This document shows, piece after piece, positions 51,484 to 59,978 of a stretch of DNA of 64,000 nt. This stretch comes from Pseudomonas pharyngis. Its GTDB lineage: Bacteria; Pseudomonadota; Gammaproteobacteria; Pseudomonadales; Pseudomonadaceae. Position 1 is the first letter of the stretch; the number at the start of each line of letters is the position of its first letter. The stretch is taken from assembly GCF_021602345.1 (NCBI RefSeq), contig NZ_BQID01000009.1:62001-126000 (forward strand). Reading direction: 5' to 3'. Made by a program: the position numbers and the translations under genes. The notes below the pieces were generated by a model that saw nothing but the letters and a program-made list of their open reading frames with translations, was not told where the DNA came from and searched no databases.

Positions 51484-52260
51484 TTACCAGTAGTTTTCCA
51501 CTGCCACCTGCCCCGGTCGCCGGGTCAGGCTCAAGGCCATACCGCGTTGCTTGAGCAAGGCCCGGGTGTCATCGATCATCTGCGGATTGCCGCAGAGCAT
51601 CACCCGGGAATGCGCCGGCGTCAGCTCCACACCGGCCATCTTTTCCAGTTCGCCATTTTCGATCAGCGTAGTGATGCGTCCGTTGAGGGCGCCGGCATAC
51701 GGCTCACGCGTGACCACCGGAATAAACTGGAACTTGTGGGCGTATTCCGCGAGGTAGTCGCGCTGTGTCAGTTCCGCGATCAGCTGTTGATAAGCCAGCT
51801 CCCGAGACTCTCGCACGCTGTAGACCAGGATGATTCGCTCAAACTTCTCCCAGACCTCGAAGTCCTGCAGGATCGAAAGAAAGGGCGCCACACCCGTGCC
51901 TGTGGATAACAGCCAGAGATCACGACCATCAATGAATCGATCCAGCGTCAGATAGCCAAAGGCCTGGCGCTCGATCAGCAAGCTGTCCCCCACCTTCAGG
52001 CGGCTCAGTTCGCTGGTGAACTCGCCCCCCGGCACCACAATGGAAAAGAACTCGAGAAATTCGTCGAACGGCGAAGACACCATCGAGTAGGCGCGCCACA
52101 CCGTGCTGCCATCCTCACGGGTCACGCCAATCCGGGCGAATTGTCCGGCTCGGAAGCGAAAACCGGCATCCCGTGTGGTACGCAGGGTGAACAGACTGGG
52201 GGTCAGCGACTGTACATCGAGCAATGTCTGGCGGCTGAATTTTTCGCTGCTGGCGGTCAT
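51484..52260 (-). CDS. fpr: Ferredoxin-NADP(+) reductase
   Basis: The 258-aa flavoprotein has the FAD motif RAYSMVSSP and the NADP motif STGTGVAPFLSIL, with FAD-stacking Tyr-Trp at the C-terminus (VENYW). It has the subclass I bacterial FNR size. It transfers electrons between NADPH and ferredoxin or flavodoxin, supporting oxidative-stress defence and Fe-S repair. Pseudomonas normally encodes two such enzymes; this one, next to mscL and katB, is not the copy paired with finR. Confidence 0.92.
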   Translation of the reverse strand: MTASSEKFSRQTLLDVQSLTPSLFTLRTTRDAGFRFRAGQFARIGVTREDGSTVWRAYSMVSSPFDEFLEFFSIVVPGGEFTSELSRLKVGDSLLIERQAFGYLTLDRFIDGRDLWLLSTGTGVAPFLSILQDFEVWEKFERIILVYSVRESRELAYQQLIAELTQRDYLAEYAHKFQFIPVVTREPYAGALNGRITTLIENGELEKMAGVELTPAHSRVMLCGNPQMIDDTRALLKQRGMALSLTRRPGQVAVENYW

Positions 52261-52566
52261 TGGGTCACTCCATCAACAAATGAATGAATTGTTACGCATT
52301 AATCCTCATTGGAACACCGACGGTTTGTAATGCTATTTCAATGTGCCATCACCCTGAGAAGGAGTAGTAGATAACATTCAAGCGATGCAATTCTTTAAAT
52401 GATCCTCCGCATATAAATCGTCATCTGATATTCCCGTTTCAAGCATCGCTCAAGAGCAAAACAATCCAACAGATTTGTGGGAATCCTCCTACACTTCCAT
52501 CCGTGTCGGCGCCTTGGATCCAATCCAGCATTCTCACGAAATAGGAAGAGATGGAGAACTCTCGAA
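52261..52566. other. AT-richer intergenic region upstream of luxR
   Basis: About 300 bases between two divergent genes, noticeably richer in A and T than the surroundings. I found no lux box of the classic 20-base palindromic kind and no other gene. Promoters of fpr and luxR must lie here. Confidence 0.5.
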
Positions 52567-53289
52567 ATGGAAAGGTGGAAGGAGTATCAAATAGAACAGC
52601 TTACGCGCGCGAAGAATATTGAAAACGCATTCCCGATCTTGAGAAATTTTGCCAACAACATCGGTTTTCAATTCTGCGGCATTACAATTTCGCGACCTGA
52701 CTCCCAGTCATTCAAACCGTTTTATATCAATAACTTCACAGAGGCGTGGAACGACGAATACGAAAAACAGTGCTGTGAAAGCGACCCGATTGCGGCTTTT
52801 TGCCATCAATCAATGTTGCCGTTTCTCTGGACCAGGAAAGCATTTTCCAAGACACCGAAAATGTGGAGTGCACTTCAGAACCACGGGATGGAACATGGCT
52901 GGTCACAGTCGTATCTCGACGAAGAGAACGACCTGTGCTGCACAATCAGTCTGGCGCGAACCTACTGCGAAATCTCTGCATTGGAGCTCTACGAACAATA
53001 CGGTGTGATGCACTTCATCACGCAGCATTTGAGTGAAATGATCGTTCGCGCCCTCCCGCCAGCACAGGCCAAATCACCGCCCGTACGATTGTCTACCCGA
53101 GAGCTCGAAATCGTGAGGCTGTGCGCCTTGGGCAAGACCGCCTGGGAAATCGGTCAGATTCTGAATGTGGCCGAACGGACCGTGCACTATCACATCAAAA
53201 ACCTGATTGTTAAGTTCAACGCCTGCAACAAGATGTCAGCCGTCATCGCCGCCACCAGGGCCGGGTTCATTCCCAATCACCCTTGCTGA
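52567..53289 (+). CDS. LuxR-type solo regulator with autoinducer-binding domain
   Basis: The ATG at 52567 (MERWKEYQIEQLTRAKNIEN) with a GGAG site about 12 bases upstream gives 240 aa. The N-terminal autoinducer domain keeps all six usual ligand-pocket residues: Trp61, Tyr65, Asp73, Pro74, Trp88 and Gly111. The C-terminal LuxR HTH holds LSTRELEIVRLCALGKTAWE and VAERTVHYHIKNLIVKF. No luxI synthase gene is in the window, so it is a solo or distant-partner receptor. Lower GC than its neighbours hints at acquisition. Confidence 0.88.
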   Translation: MERWKEYQIEQLTRAKNIENAFPILRNFANNIGFQFCGITISRPDSQSFKPFYINNFTEAWNDEYEKQCCESDPIAAFCHQSMLPFLWTRKAFSKTPKMWSALQNHGMEHGWSQSYLDEENDLCCTISLARTYCEISALELYEQYGVMHFITQHLSEMIVRALPPAQAKSPPVRLSTRELEIVRLCALGKTAWEIGQILNVAERTVHYHIKNLIVKFNACNKMSAVIAATRAGFIPNHPC

Positions 53290-53440
53290 AATCAGACGAG
53301 TATTGCCAATAAAAAAAACGTACCATTTGCAACCTTCCTGAGTGATGACGCGATCTTTTGCGCCGCTGTCCACTCGGACGGTTCCGCCGCACTACTCCTG
53401 GGCCGCGGGACACCCGTCGATTACCCAGAGTCCCCGCCCC

Positions 53441-54565
53441 ATGCCTTTGCTCGATACGCCCTTCGCCCAGCTCGATCTGATCCGCCAGCCCGAACAGCAG
53501 AAGGAACCGCTGCAAGCCTTCGACGCAGCCGATGAATACCTGCTCAATCATCTGGCCGAACAGAATCTGCCGGCGGATACCCGAGTATTGGTGCTCAACG
53601 ACAGTTTCGGCGCGCTGGCCATCAGCCTCTCGGGCAAACTGCAGGTCAGCACCAGCGGTGATTCATTCCTGGCGTTTCAGGGGCTGGAAAAAAACCTGCT
53701 GCGCAACAGCAAGGCGTTCGATGCTGTGCGCGGTATTCCCGCCAGCGCGCCATTGGTCGGGCCGTTCGACCGGGTGCTGATTCGCGTCCCGAAAACTCTG
53801 GCGCTGCTGGAAGAACAACTGATTCGCCTGCAAGGCCAATTGGCACCGGGCGCTCAGGTAGTGGCAGCGGCGATGGTCAAGCATTTGCCGCGTGCCGCCG
53901 GTGATCTGCTGGAACGCTACATCGGGCCGGTTCAGGCTTCGCTGGCAGTGAAGAAGGCCCGACTGCTGATCGCCACGCCCGAGCCCAAGACACCGGCCGT
54001 CTCGCCCTACCCGACCCGCTATCACCTCGACGAGCCGGCCATCGAACTGCTCAACCACGCCAACGTGTTCTGCCGCGAAGGGCTGGACATCGGCACCCGT
54101 GCCTTCCTTGCGCACCTGCCGAAAAACCTCGGCTCGGCACGAGTCGCCGACCTCGGCTGCGGTAACGGCGTACTGGCCATCGCCAGCGCCCTGCAAAATC
54201 CTGAAGCGCATTACACGCTGGTGGACGAATCGTTCATGGCCGTGCAATCGGCAGCCGAGAACTGGCGCGCGGCGTTCGGTGAACGTGACGTGATCGTACG
54301 CGCCGGCGACGGTCTGGCCGGTCAGGAAGCGCAATCGCTGGACGTAGTCCTGTGCAACCCGCCGTTCCACCAGCAACAGGTGGTCGGCGATTTCCTCGCC
54401 TGGCGCATGTTCCAGCAGGCCCGCGAAGCGCTGGTGGTCGGTGGCGCGCTGTACATCGTCGGCAACCGTCACCTGGGTTATCACAGCAAACTGGCGCGAC
54501 TGTTCCGGGGTGTCGAGCAAGTCGCCGCGACTCCGAAATTCGTGATCCTCAAGGCGCGCAAATAA
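53441..54565 (+). CDS. rlmG: 23S rRNA m2G1835 methyltransferase RlmG
   Basis: The ATG at 53441 (MPLLDTPFAQLDLIRQPEQQ) gives 374 aa; in-frame upstream codons are poorer. Two Rossmann domains of the RsmC/RlmG type: the N-terminal one degenerate, the C-terminal one with the SAM motif VADLGCGNGVLAIAS and catalytic LCNPPFHQQ. The end, PKFVILKARK, matches E. coli RlmG better than RsmC. It methylates G1835 of 23S rRNA. Confidence 0.9.
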   Translation: MPLLDTPFAQLDLIRQPEQQKEPLQAFDAADEYLLNHLAEQNLPADTRVLVLNDSFGALAISLSGKLQVSTSGDSFLAFQGLEKNLLRNSKAFDAVRGIPASAPLVGPFDRVLIRVPKTLALLEEQLIRLQGQLAPGAQVVAAAMVKHLPRAAGDLLERYIGPVQASLAVKKARLLIATPEPKTPAVSPYPTRYHLDEPAIELLNHANVFCREGLDIGTRAFLAHLPKNLGSARVADLGCGNGVLAIASALQNPEAHYTLVDESFMAVQSAAENWRAAFGERDVIVRAGDGLAGQEAQSLDVVLCNPPFHQQQVVGDFLAWRMFQQAREALVVGGALYIVGNRHLGYHSKLARLFRGVEQVAATPKFVILKARK

Positions 54566-54572
54566 TCCGGGC

Positions 54573-54603
54573 AAAAAAAACCCTCCGGTCGGAGGGTCAA
54601 AAA
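54573..54603. terminator. Terminator downstream of rlmG
   Basis: CCCTCC and GGAGGG pair around GGTC-like loop bases, with eight A before and AAAAA/T-type tract after, seven bases after the rlmG stop. Minus-strand T-run makes it better for the convergent cio operon. Confidence 0.6.
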
Positions 54604-54634
54604 TCCGTGCCGCAAGGCAGCGGGATGGGAAGTC

Positions 54635-54802
54635 TCAGTGCGTGGTCAGACCTGCGGCGTTCATGAACATGCGCATCAGGCTGGCGACGATGAACAGAGC
54701 ACCGACGCTGCCGACCCAGATCATGGCCAACCAGCCGAGCCGCTGCCACAGCGGCTTTTTTTCGGCTTCTTCAATATCGTGCAGGGAATGTTTGCCGGTC
54801 AT
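54635..54802 (-). CDS. DUF2474 small subunit-like protein of the bd-type oxidase
   Basis: This 55-codon gene runs from the ATG at 54802 to the TGA at 54635. The peptide begins MTGKHSLHDIEEAEKKPLWQ and has one membrane helix (LAMIWVGSVGALFIVASLM). This matches DUF2474, a small single-helix family encoded with CioAB-type oxidases in Pseudomonas, similar in position to CydX. It lies 57 bp after cioB on the same strand and probably stabilises the oxidase; this role is inferred. Confidence 0.85.
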   Translation of the reverse strand: MTGKHSLHDIEEAEKKPLWQRLGWLAMIWVGSVGALFIVASLMRMFMNAAGLTTH

Positions 54803-54859
54803 GCTTGCATCCTCCGGTTGCGGGAGATGGCGCCGCGCTCGGCGCCATCGTGATCACCA

Positions 54860-55867
54860 TTAGTGATAACCGTCTTCGTGGGTGACCTTGCCGCGGAACA
54901 CGTAATAGCTCCAGAAGGTGTAACCCAGGATGAACGGGATGATGAACAGCGTGCCCACCAGCATGAAGCCCTGGCTTTGCGGCGGCGCGGCGGCGTCCCA
55001 GATCGAGATCGACGGCGGCACGATGTTCGGCCACAGGCTGATGCCCAGACCGCTGTAGCCGAGGAAGATCAGCACCAGGGTTAGCAGGAACGGCATGTAG
55101 TTGGCGTTTCGCGCCACCGCACGGATCAGTGCGTACAGCGTCACCAACACCAGAATCGGCACCGGCAGGAACCAGAACAGATTGGGCAGGCTGAACCAGC
55201 GCTCGGCGATTTCCGGGTGAGAGAGCGGCGTCCACAGGCTGACGATGCCGATCACCGCCAGCAACACGAAGGCCAGCGGGCGCGCCAGGTCATGCATCTG
55301 CTCCTGAAGCTTGCCTTCGGTCTTCATGATCAGCCAGGTGCAACCGAGCAGCGCATACGCCACAACAAGCGCGGCGCCGCAGAACAGCGTGAACGGCGTC
55401 AGCCAGTCCAGTGAACCGCCGGCATATTGCCGGTTGACCACGGGCAAGCCGTCGATGAACGCACCGAGCGCCACGCCCTGGAAGAATGTCGCCGCTACCG
55501 AACCACCGATGAACGCCTTGTCCCACAGGTGACGCTTGTCGTCCTTGGCCTTGAAGCGGAACTCGAACGCCACGCCGCGAAAAATCAGCCCGATCAGCAT
55601 GAAGATCAGCGGCAGGTACAGCGCCGACAGCACGACCGAATAAGCCAGCGGGAACGCGCCGAACAACGCCGCGCCGCCCAGTACAAGCCAGGTTTCATTG
55701 CCGTCCCACACGGGGGCAACGGTGTTCATCATCACGTCGCGGTCGGTCTTGCCGGGGATGAACGGAAAGAGAATCCCGATCCCAAGGTCGAAACCGTCCA
55801 TGACCACGTACATCATGATGCCGAAGATGATGATCACGGCCCAGATCAGCGGAAGATCAATACCCAT
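54860..55867 (-). CDS. cioB: Cyanide-insensitive quinol oxidase subunit II CioB
   Basis: The 335-aa CydB-family subunit has eight or nine helices. The N-terminal MGIDLPLIWAVIIIFGIMMY and DGFDLGIGILFPFI motifs are typical, as is NTVAPVWDGNETWLVLGG. It forms the oxidase with CioA, taking electrons from ubiquinol to O2. It starts three bases after the cioA stop, so the two are translationally coupled. Confidence 0.93.
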   Translation of the reverse strand: MGIDLPLIWAVIIIFGIMMYVVMDGFDLGIGILFPFIPGKTDRDVMMNTVAPVWDGNETWLVLGGAALFGAFPLAYSVVLSALYLPLIFMLIGLIFRGVAFEFRFKAKDDKRHLWDKAFIGGSVAATFFQGVALGAFIDGLPVVNRQYAGGSLDWLTPFTLFCGAALVVAYALLGCTWLIMKTEGKLQEQMHDLARPLAFVLLAVIGIVSLWTPLSHPEIAERWFSLPNLFWFLPVPILVLVTLYALIRAVARNANYMPFLLTLVLIFLGYSGLGISLWPNIVPPSISIWDAAAPPQSQGFMLVGTLFIIPFILGYTFWSYYVFRGKVTHEDGYH

Positions 55868-55870
55868 GAT

Positions 55871-57307
55871 TCAAATCTCCTTGGTCAGGCTGCGGTCGTG
55901 TTCGGCGCCATCGTCGTCGGCAGCGGACAACGGACGGGCCGGCGTACGTTTCTGGCCAGGACCACCTTCGTTGGTTTCCTTGCCTTCGTCGGTCTTCGGT
56001 CCTTTGCGCACCAGGCGCATCATGTAGCCCAGCCCCGCACCGAACAGCGCGAAATACACCACCACGAACATGATCAGCGTGATGCTCATCTGCATGAAAC
56101 TGTGGTTGGAAGACGCATCGGCCGTGCGCATCAGCCCGTAGACCACCCATGGCTGACGACCGATTTCAGTGGTGAACCAGCCCGCCAGGATCGCGATCAG
56201 GCCGGACGGCCCCATCCACAGCGCCAGGTACAGAAACGGCCGCGAGGTGTAGAGCGAGTCACGCTTGCGCAGCCACAAACTCCACAGACCGGTGAAGATC
56301 ATCAGGAAGCCGAGACCGACCATGATCCGGAACGACCAGAACACGATGGTCGAGTTCGGCCGGTCTTCTGGCGGGAACTCCTTGAGCGCCGGGACTTGCT
56401 TGTCCAGCGAGTGGGTCAGGATCAGGCTGCCGAGGTATGGAATCTCGACAGCAAACTTGGTCTTTTCTTCCTTCATGTCCGGCCAGCCGAACAGGATCAG
56501 CGGTGTCGCTTCGTCGCCGACGTTTTCCCAGTGACCTTCGATCGCGGCGATCTTCGCCGGTTGGTGCTCAAGGGTATTGAGGCCATGGAAGTCGCCGATG
56601 ACTGCCTGGATCGGCGCAACGATCAGCGCCATCCACATCGCCATCGACAGCATGGTGCGGATCGCCGGATTGTCCTTGCCGCGCAGCAAGTGCCAGGCTG
56701 CCGACGAGCCGACGAAGAAAGCCGTCGCGACGAACGCCGCCGTCGCCATGTGCATCAGGCGATAGGGGAATGACGGGTTGAAGATGATTGCCAGCCAGTC
56801 GGTTGGAATGACCTGACCGTTGACGATCTCGAAGCCCTGCGGGGTCTGCATCCAACTGTTGGAGGCGAGAATCCAGAACGTGGAAATCAGCGTGCCGATG
56901 GCCACCATCACCGTGGAGAAAAAGTGCAGGCCGCGCCCGACCTTGTTCCAGCCGAACAGCATCACCCCGAGGAAACCGGCTTCGAGGAAGAACGCCGTGA
57001 GCACTTCATACGTCAGCAACGGGCCGGTGACTGAACCGGCGAAGTCCGAGAAGCGGCTCCAGTTGGTGCCGAACTGGTAGGCCATGACCAGCCCCGAGAC
57101 CACGCCCATGCCGAAGTTCACGGCAAAGATCTTCGACCAGAAATGGTAGAGGTCACGGTAGGTGTCATTGCCGGTTTTCAGCCACAGGCCTTCCAGCACC
57201 GCGAGATAGCTCGCAAGACCGATGGTGATCGCCGGGAACAGGATGTGGAATGAGATGGTGAACGCGAACTGAATTCGGGCGAGATCCAGGGCCTCTAAAC
57301 CGAACAT
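55871..57307 (-). CDS. cioA: Cyanide-insensitive quinol oxidase subunit I CioA
   Basis: The 478-aa CydA-family subunit starts MFGLEALDLARIQFAFTISF; His19-type heme ligand FHILFPA is near the N-terminus. The periplasmic Q loop is short, as in the cyanide-insensitive CIO group, rather than the longer loop of E. coli CydA. It carries hemes b and the quinol site and makes no proton pump. An ANR site 159 bases upstream suggests oxygen-dependent control. Confidence 0.93.
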   Translation of the reverse strand: MFGLEALDLARIQFAFTISFHILFPAITIGLASYLAVLEGLWLKTGNDTYRDLYHFWSKIFAVNFGMGVVSGLVMAYQFGTNWSRFSDFAGSVTGPLLTYEVLTAFFLEAGFLGVMLFGWNKVGRGLHFFSTVMVAIGTLISTFWILASNSWMQTPQGFEIVNGQVIPTDWLAIIFNPSFPYRLMHMATAAFVATAFFVGSSAAWHLLRGKDNPAIRTMLSMAMWMALIVAPIQAVIGDFHGLNTLEHQPAKIAAIEGHWENVGDEATPLILFGWPDMKEEKTKFAVEIPYLGSLILTHSLDKQVPALKEFPPEDRPNSTIVFWSFRIMVGLGFLMIFTGLWSLWLRKRDSLYTSRPFLYLALWMGPSGLIAILAGWFTTEIGRQPWVVYGLMRTADASSNHSFMQMSITLIMFVVVYFALFGAGLGYMMRLVRKGPKTDEGKETNEGGPGQKRTPARPLSAADDDGAEHDRSLTKEI

Positions 57308-57707
57308 AAGCTTTCCTCTATCAGATAACGGTTCCAGGACTGGCGGCCTTGAACCACTGCCCCCACGGGTATGGAGTGCGGCGAACTCGAATTCGTTCTT
57401 CTTTTTACAGGCATCGCGACGCAGGGAGTCTGCCGACGGGTCCCGGATCAGTTCCGCGATGGGTCTTGATCTGGATCAATCAACGTTAAAAGAGTAGTCC
57501 CATTTCCGACGGAGAACCGCGTGGTCTTTTGCCGCGTGACAAGTTGCCTCACAGACCTGACAACGCTCTGAAATACATCCGTGGCCGGAGCTCGCGCCAC
57601 GACGGGGAAAAATCGATGTCTGGCTAACTAAATTTTCTGTCATAGCAACTTCCTGTTACAGACTGGTGATAATCTCGCGGTTCCCCTCGATCAAGACCGG
57701 CCCGCAA
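57308..57707. other. Control region between cioA and the MFS gene
   Basis: Four hundred bases between divergent genes. It holds the ANR box at 57466-57479; no other gene or repeat is evident. The MFS gene promoter probably lies near 57640-57690, but no clear -35/-10 pair was found. Confidence 0.5.
57466..57479. promoter_or_regulatory. ANR/FNR box upstream of cioAB
   Basis: TTGATCTGGATCAA matches the TTGAT-N4-ATCAA consensus perfectly. It lies about 160 bases upstream of the cioA start. ANR is known to repress cioAB in P. aeruginosa at low oxygen; the same is inferred here. It is equally close, in the opposite direction, to the MFS gene. Confidence 0.8.
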
Positions 57708-58946
57708 ATGCCCAGCCAAGAGCCCTTGCTGTTACGTCACCACCGTCCCTTTGTTGCGTTCTGGTTGGCCCGGATCTTCACCGCCAGCGGTTTTCAGATG
57801 CTCACCGTGGCGATCGGCTGGAACCTCTATCAACTGACCGGCAATGTGCTCGACCTGGGTCTGGTCGGGTTGGTGGAATTCGCGCCACGCGTATTGTTCA
57901 TGTTGCACACCGGCCACGTTGCCGATCGCTACGACCGGCGCAAGGTCGCGGCGATCTGCCAGTCGCTGCAGGCCCTGATCGCCCTGGCACTGGCCATCGG
58001 CAGCGCCACTGACCATGTCACCCGGGAAATGATCTTTATCCTGGCGTTCCTGCTGGGCGCCGCACGCTCCTTCGAAATGCCGACCACCCAGGCGCTGCTG
58101 CCGAGCATCGTGCCCAGCGCGCTGTTTCCACGGGCGGTTGCCGCTGCGCAATCGGCGCAGCAATCGGCCACCATCGTCGCCCCGGCGCTCGGCGGTCTTC
58201 TTTATGCCTTCGGCAGCGTGTGGGTCTATGGCCCGACGGTCATTCTGTATGTCATCGCCTGCACGCTGATGCTCAACCTGCCGGCCCGGCAAACCCCGCT
58301 GAACAAAGGCAAGGCGACGCTGGACTCGTTGCTGGCGGGGATTCGCTTTATCCGCAGCCGCCCGGACATTCTCGGGGCGATTTCGCTGGATCTGTTCGCC
58401 GTGTTGCTGGGTGGCGCCACGGCGCTGTTGCCGGTGTTTGCCAAGGACATCCTGCTGACCGGGCCGTGGGGCCTCGGACTGCTGCGTTCGGCGCCGGCGG
58501 TCGGGGCGTTGATGATGTCGCTGTTCCTGGCGCGGTTTGCCGTTGAGCGAAACGTCGGTCGGGTGATGTTTACTGCCGTCGGCGTGTTCGGCGTGGCCAC
58601 AATCGCCTTCGGTCTGTCGACCTCGTTCTGGTTCTCGCTGGCGGTGCTGGTGGTGCTCGGCGCGGCAGACATGATCAGCATGGTGATCCGTGCCTCGTTC
58701 GTGCAGCTGGAAACCCCGGACGAAATGCGCGGCCGGGTCAGCGCGGTGAACGGCCTGTTCATCGGTGCCTCCAACCAGCTGGGCGAATTCGAATCCGGCC
58801 TCACCGCCCACTGGTTCGGCACCGTGCCGGCGGTGGTGATGGGCGGCATCGGCACGCTTGTGGTGACCGGAACCTGGATCAAACTGTTCCCGACCCTGGC
58901 CAACCGCGACCGGATGCATGTGCCGGTGGAAGAGGTGAAGGCCTAG
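57708..58946 (+). CDS. MFS transporter, EntS/MFS_3-like exporter
   Basis: The ATG at 57708 (MPSQEPLLLRHHRPFVAFWL) gives 412 aa with about 12 membrane helices. The motif between helices two and three is GHVADRYDRRKV, the MFS A motif. The sequence fits the MFS_3 group that includes enterobactin exporter EntS. The substrate is not predictable; no siderophore gene is adjacent. It is divergent from cioA and monocistronic. Confidence 0.88.
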   Translation: MPSQEPLLLRHHRPFVAFWLARIFTASGFQMLTVAIGWNLYQLTGNVLDLGLVGLVEFAPRVLFMLHTGHVADRYDRRKVAAICQSLQALIALALAIGSATDHVTREMIFILAFLLGAARSFEMPTTQALLPSIVPSALFPRAVAAAQSAQQSATIVAPALGGLLYAFGSVWVYGPTVILYVIACTLMLNLPARQTPLNKGKATLDSLLAGIRFIRSRPDILGAISLDLFAVLLGGATALLPVFAKDILLTGPWGLGLLRSAPAVGALMMSLFLARFAVERNVGRVMFTAVGVFGVATIAFGLSTSFWFSLAVLVVLGAADMISMVIRASFVQLETPDEMRGRVSAVNGLFIGASNQLGEFESGLTAHWFGTVPAVVMGGIGTLVVTGTWIKLFPTLANRDRMHVPVEEVKA

Positions 58947-59000
58947 CTACACCGCTGCCACCTACGCAGCTAACCCGCCAAACACAATCAGCTCGAAAAG

Positions 59001-59048
59001 ATGCGGTACATAGATACCGCATTGAGTGTAATGTATCGCCTTACACTC
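59001..59048. promoter_or_regulatory. Two inverted repeats before the higA locus
   Basis: ATGCGGTA-N6-TACCGCAT (59001-59022) and GAGTGTAA-N9-TTACACTC (59024-59048) are both perfect. They lie directly upstream of the antitoxin gene and are likely operators for HigA autoregulation, or for a second regulator. Confidence 0.6.
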
Positions 59049-59053
59049 GCCGC

Positions 59054-59098
59054 ATGATCAAATCCTATGCCCATGCACAACCCGCCACACCCCGGTGA
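59054..59098 (+). pseudogene. Possible remnant of higB toxin start
   Basis: A 14-codon frame begins ATG at 59054 and reads MIKSYAHAQPATPR before a TGA at 59096. HigB toxins typically begin MIKSF or MIRSF. The frame enters the higA coding region and stops. This fits loss of the rest of higB, though five matching residues could be chance. Confidence 0.35.
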
Positions 59099-59354
59099 AA
59101 CACTGCTGATGGACGTATTGCCGGAACTTGGCATCAGCGTTACCGAATTGGCTCGGCATCTGGGATTCGCTCGTCCTCATCTATCTCGCGTTTTGCACGG
59201 ACATGCGCCGATCAGCCCGGATCTGGCCGTACGACTGGAACGCGCGGGGATTGGCAAGGCTCGCATGTGGCTAGGCGTTCAAACCGATTACGACCTTTGG
59301 CAAGCCGAGCACCGTGAGCAGCCAGCCATTCAACCAATCGCTGCTCACGCCTGA
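59067..59354 (+). CDS. higA: HigA-family antitoxin without adjacent toxin
   Basis: The 95-aa protein starts MPMHNPPHPGETLLMDVLPE, the HigA signature, with a start codon also possible at 59073. The XRE-type helix-turn-helix occupies about residues 24-60 (VTELARHLGFARPHLSRVLH), and the C-terminal WLGVQTDYDLWQAEH motif is family-specific. The usual upstream higB gene is missing. It may still repress its own promoter through the repeats at 59001-59048. No Shine-Dalgarno sequence is seen. Confidence 0.85.
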   Translation: MPMHNPPHPGETLLMDVLPELGISVTELARHLGFARPHLSRVLHGHAPISPDLAVRLERAGIGKARMWLGVQTDYDLWQAEHREQPAIQPIAAHA

Positions 59355-59359
59355 CCTTC

Positions 59360-59911
59360 TCAGGCCAGCAACTCCCCCGCTACCTTCAATCTGACGGCCT
59401 TGCCCGCCAGTTGCTCGACCAGTGTCAGCGCAAATGCCAGCGCGGCGCCGGAGCCTTGGGCGGTGATGCAATTACCGTCGACCACTACGGGTTGATCAAC
59501 AAAGGTGCAACCGGAAAGGTTATGACTGCTGAGGGGCAGGCAGGTCATCCGGCGTTGACGTAATACACCGAAGCTTTGCAGGGCGACCGCCGGGGCTTCG
59601 GCGATGGCGGCGAACAGGCGTCCGGCGCTGGCTTGGTCCTTGAGTAATTGTTGCAAGGGCTGATGAGCCGCCAGGTGTTGCGCGCCGACAGCGCCGCCGG
59701 GCAGGACAATCAGGTCGAAGGTCTGGGCCAGCACATCAATGAGCATGCCGTCGGCGGTCAATCGCGTGCCTCGGGCGCAGGTCAGCATGCGCCGGCCCTC
59801 GATGCTGGCCGCCACTACTTCGATGCCGGCGCGGCGCAGCACGTCGATCAGGGTCACGCATTGCAGATCATCGATGCCCTCGGCGAGGGTAATCAGGGCT
59901 CTAAAGGTCAT
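59360..59911 (-). CDS. DJ-1/PfpI family protein lacking catalytic cysteine
   Basis: The ATG at 59911 (MTFRALITLAEGIDDLQCVT) has GGATGG upstream and gives 183 aa; ATG at 59920 is the alternative. The fold follows YajL closely (IVLPGGAVGAQHL). At the nucleophile elbow, family AAICAAPA is AAIAEAPA here, so the cysteine is Ala104. The family's catalytic glutamate (GxEExEAV) is Gln17 in GIDDLQCV. The DNA confirms both. Deglycase, glyoxalase or chaperone-type cysteine chemistry therefore seems lost. Function unknown; perhaps binding or regulatory. Confidence 0.85.
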   Translation of the reverse strand: MTFRALITLAEGIDDLQCVTLIDVLRRAGIEVVAASIEGRRMLTCARGTRLTADGMLIDVLAQTFDLIVLPGGAVGAQHLAAHQPLQQLLKDQASAGRLFAAIAEAPAVALQSFGVLRQRRMTCLPLSSHNLSGCTFVDQPVVVDGNCITAQGSGAALAFALTLVEQLAGKAVRLKVAGELLA

Positions 59912-59978
59912 GGGCGCCATCCGCTGGGTGATCCTTAAAGCGTAGTCAGCTTTGTCCTGCCCTGTTCGGCGACAGCCG

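Noticed and set aside
52261-53440. Search for a luxI gene or lux box beside the solo LuxR
   Set aside because: No synthase-like frame and no 20-base dyad were found.
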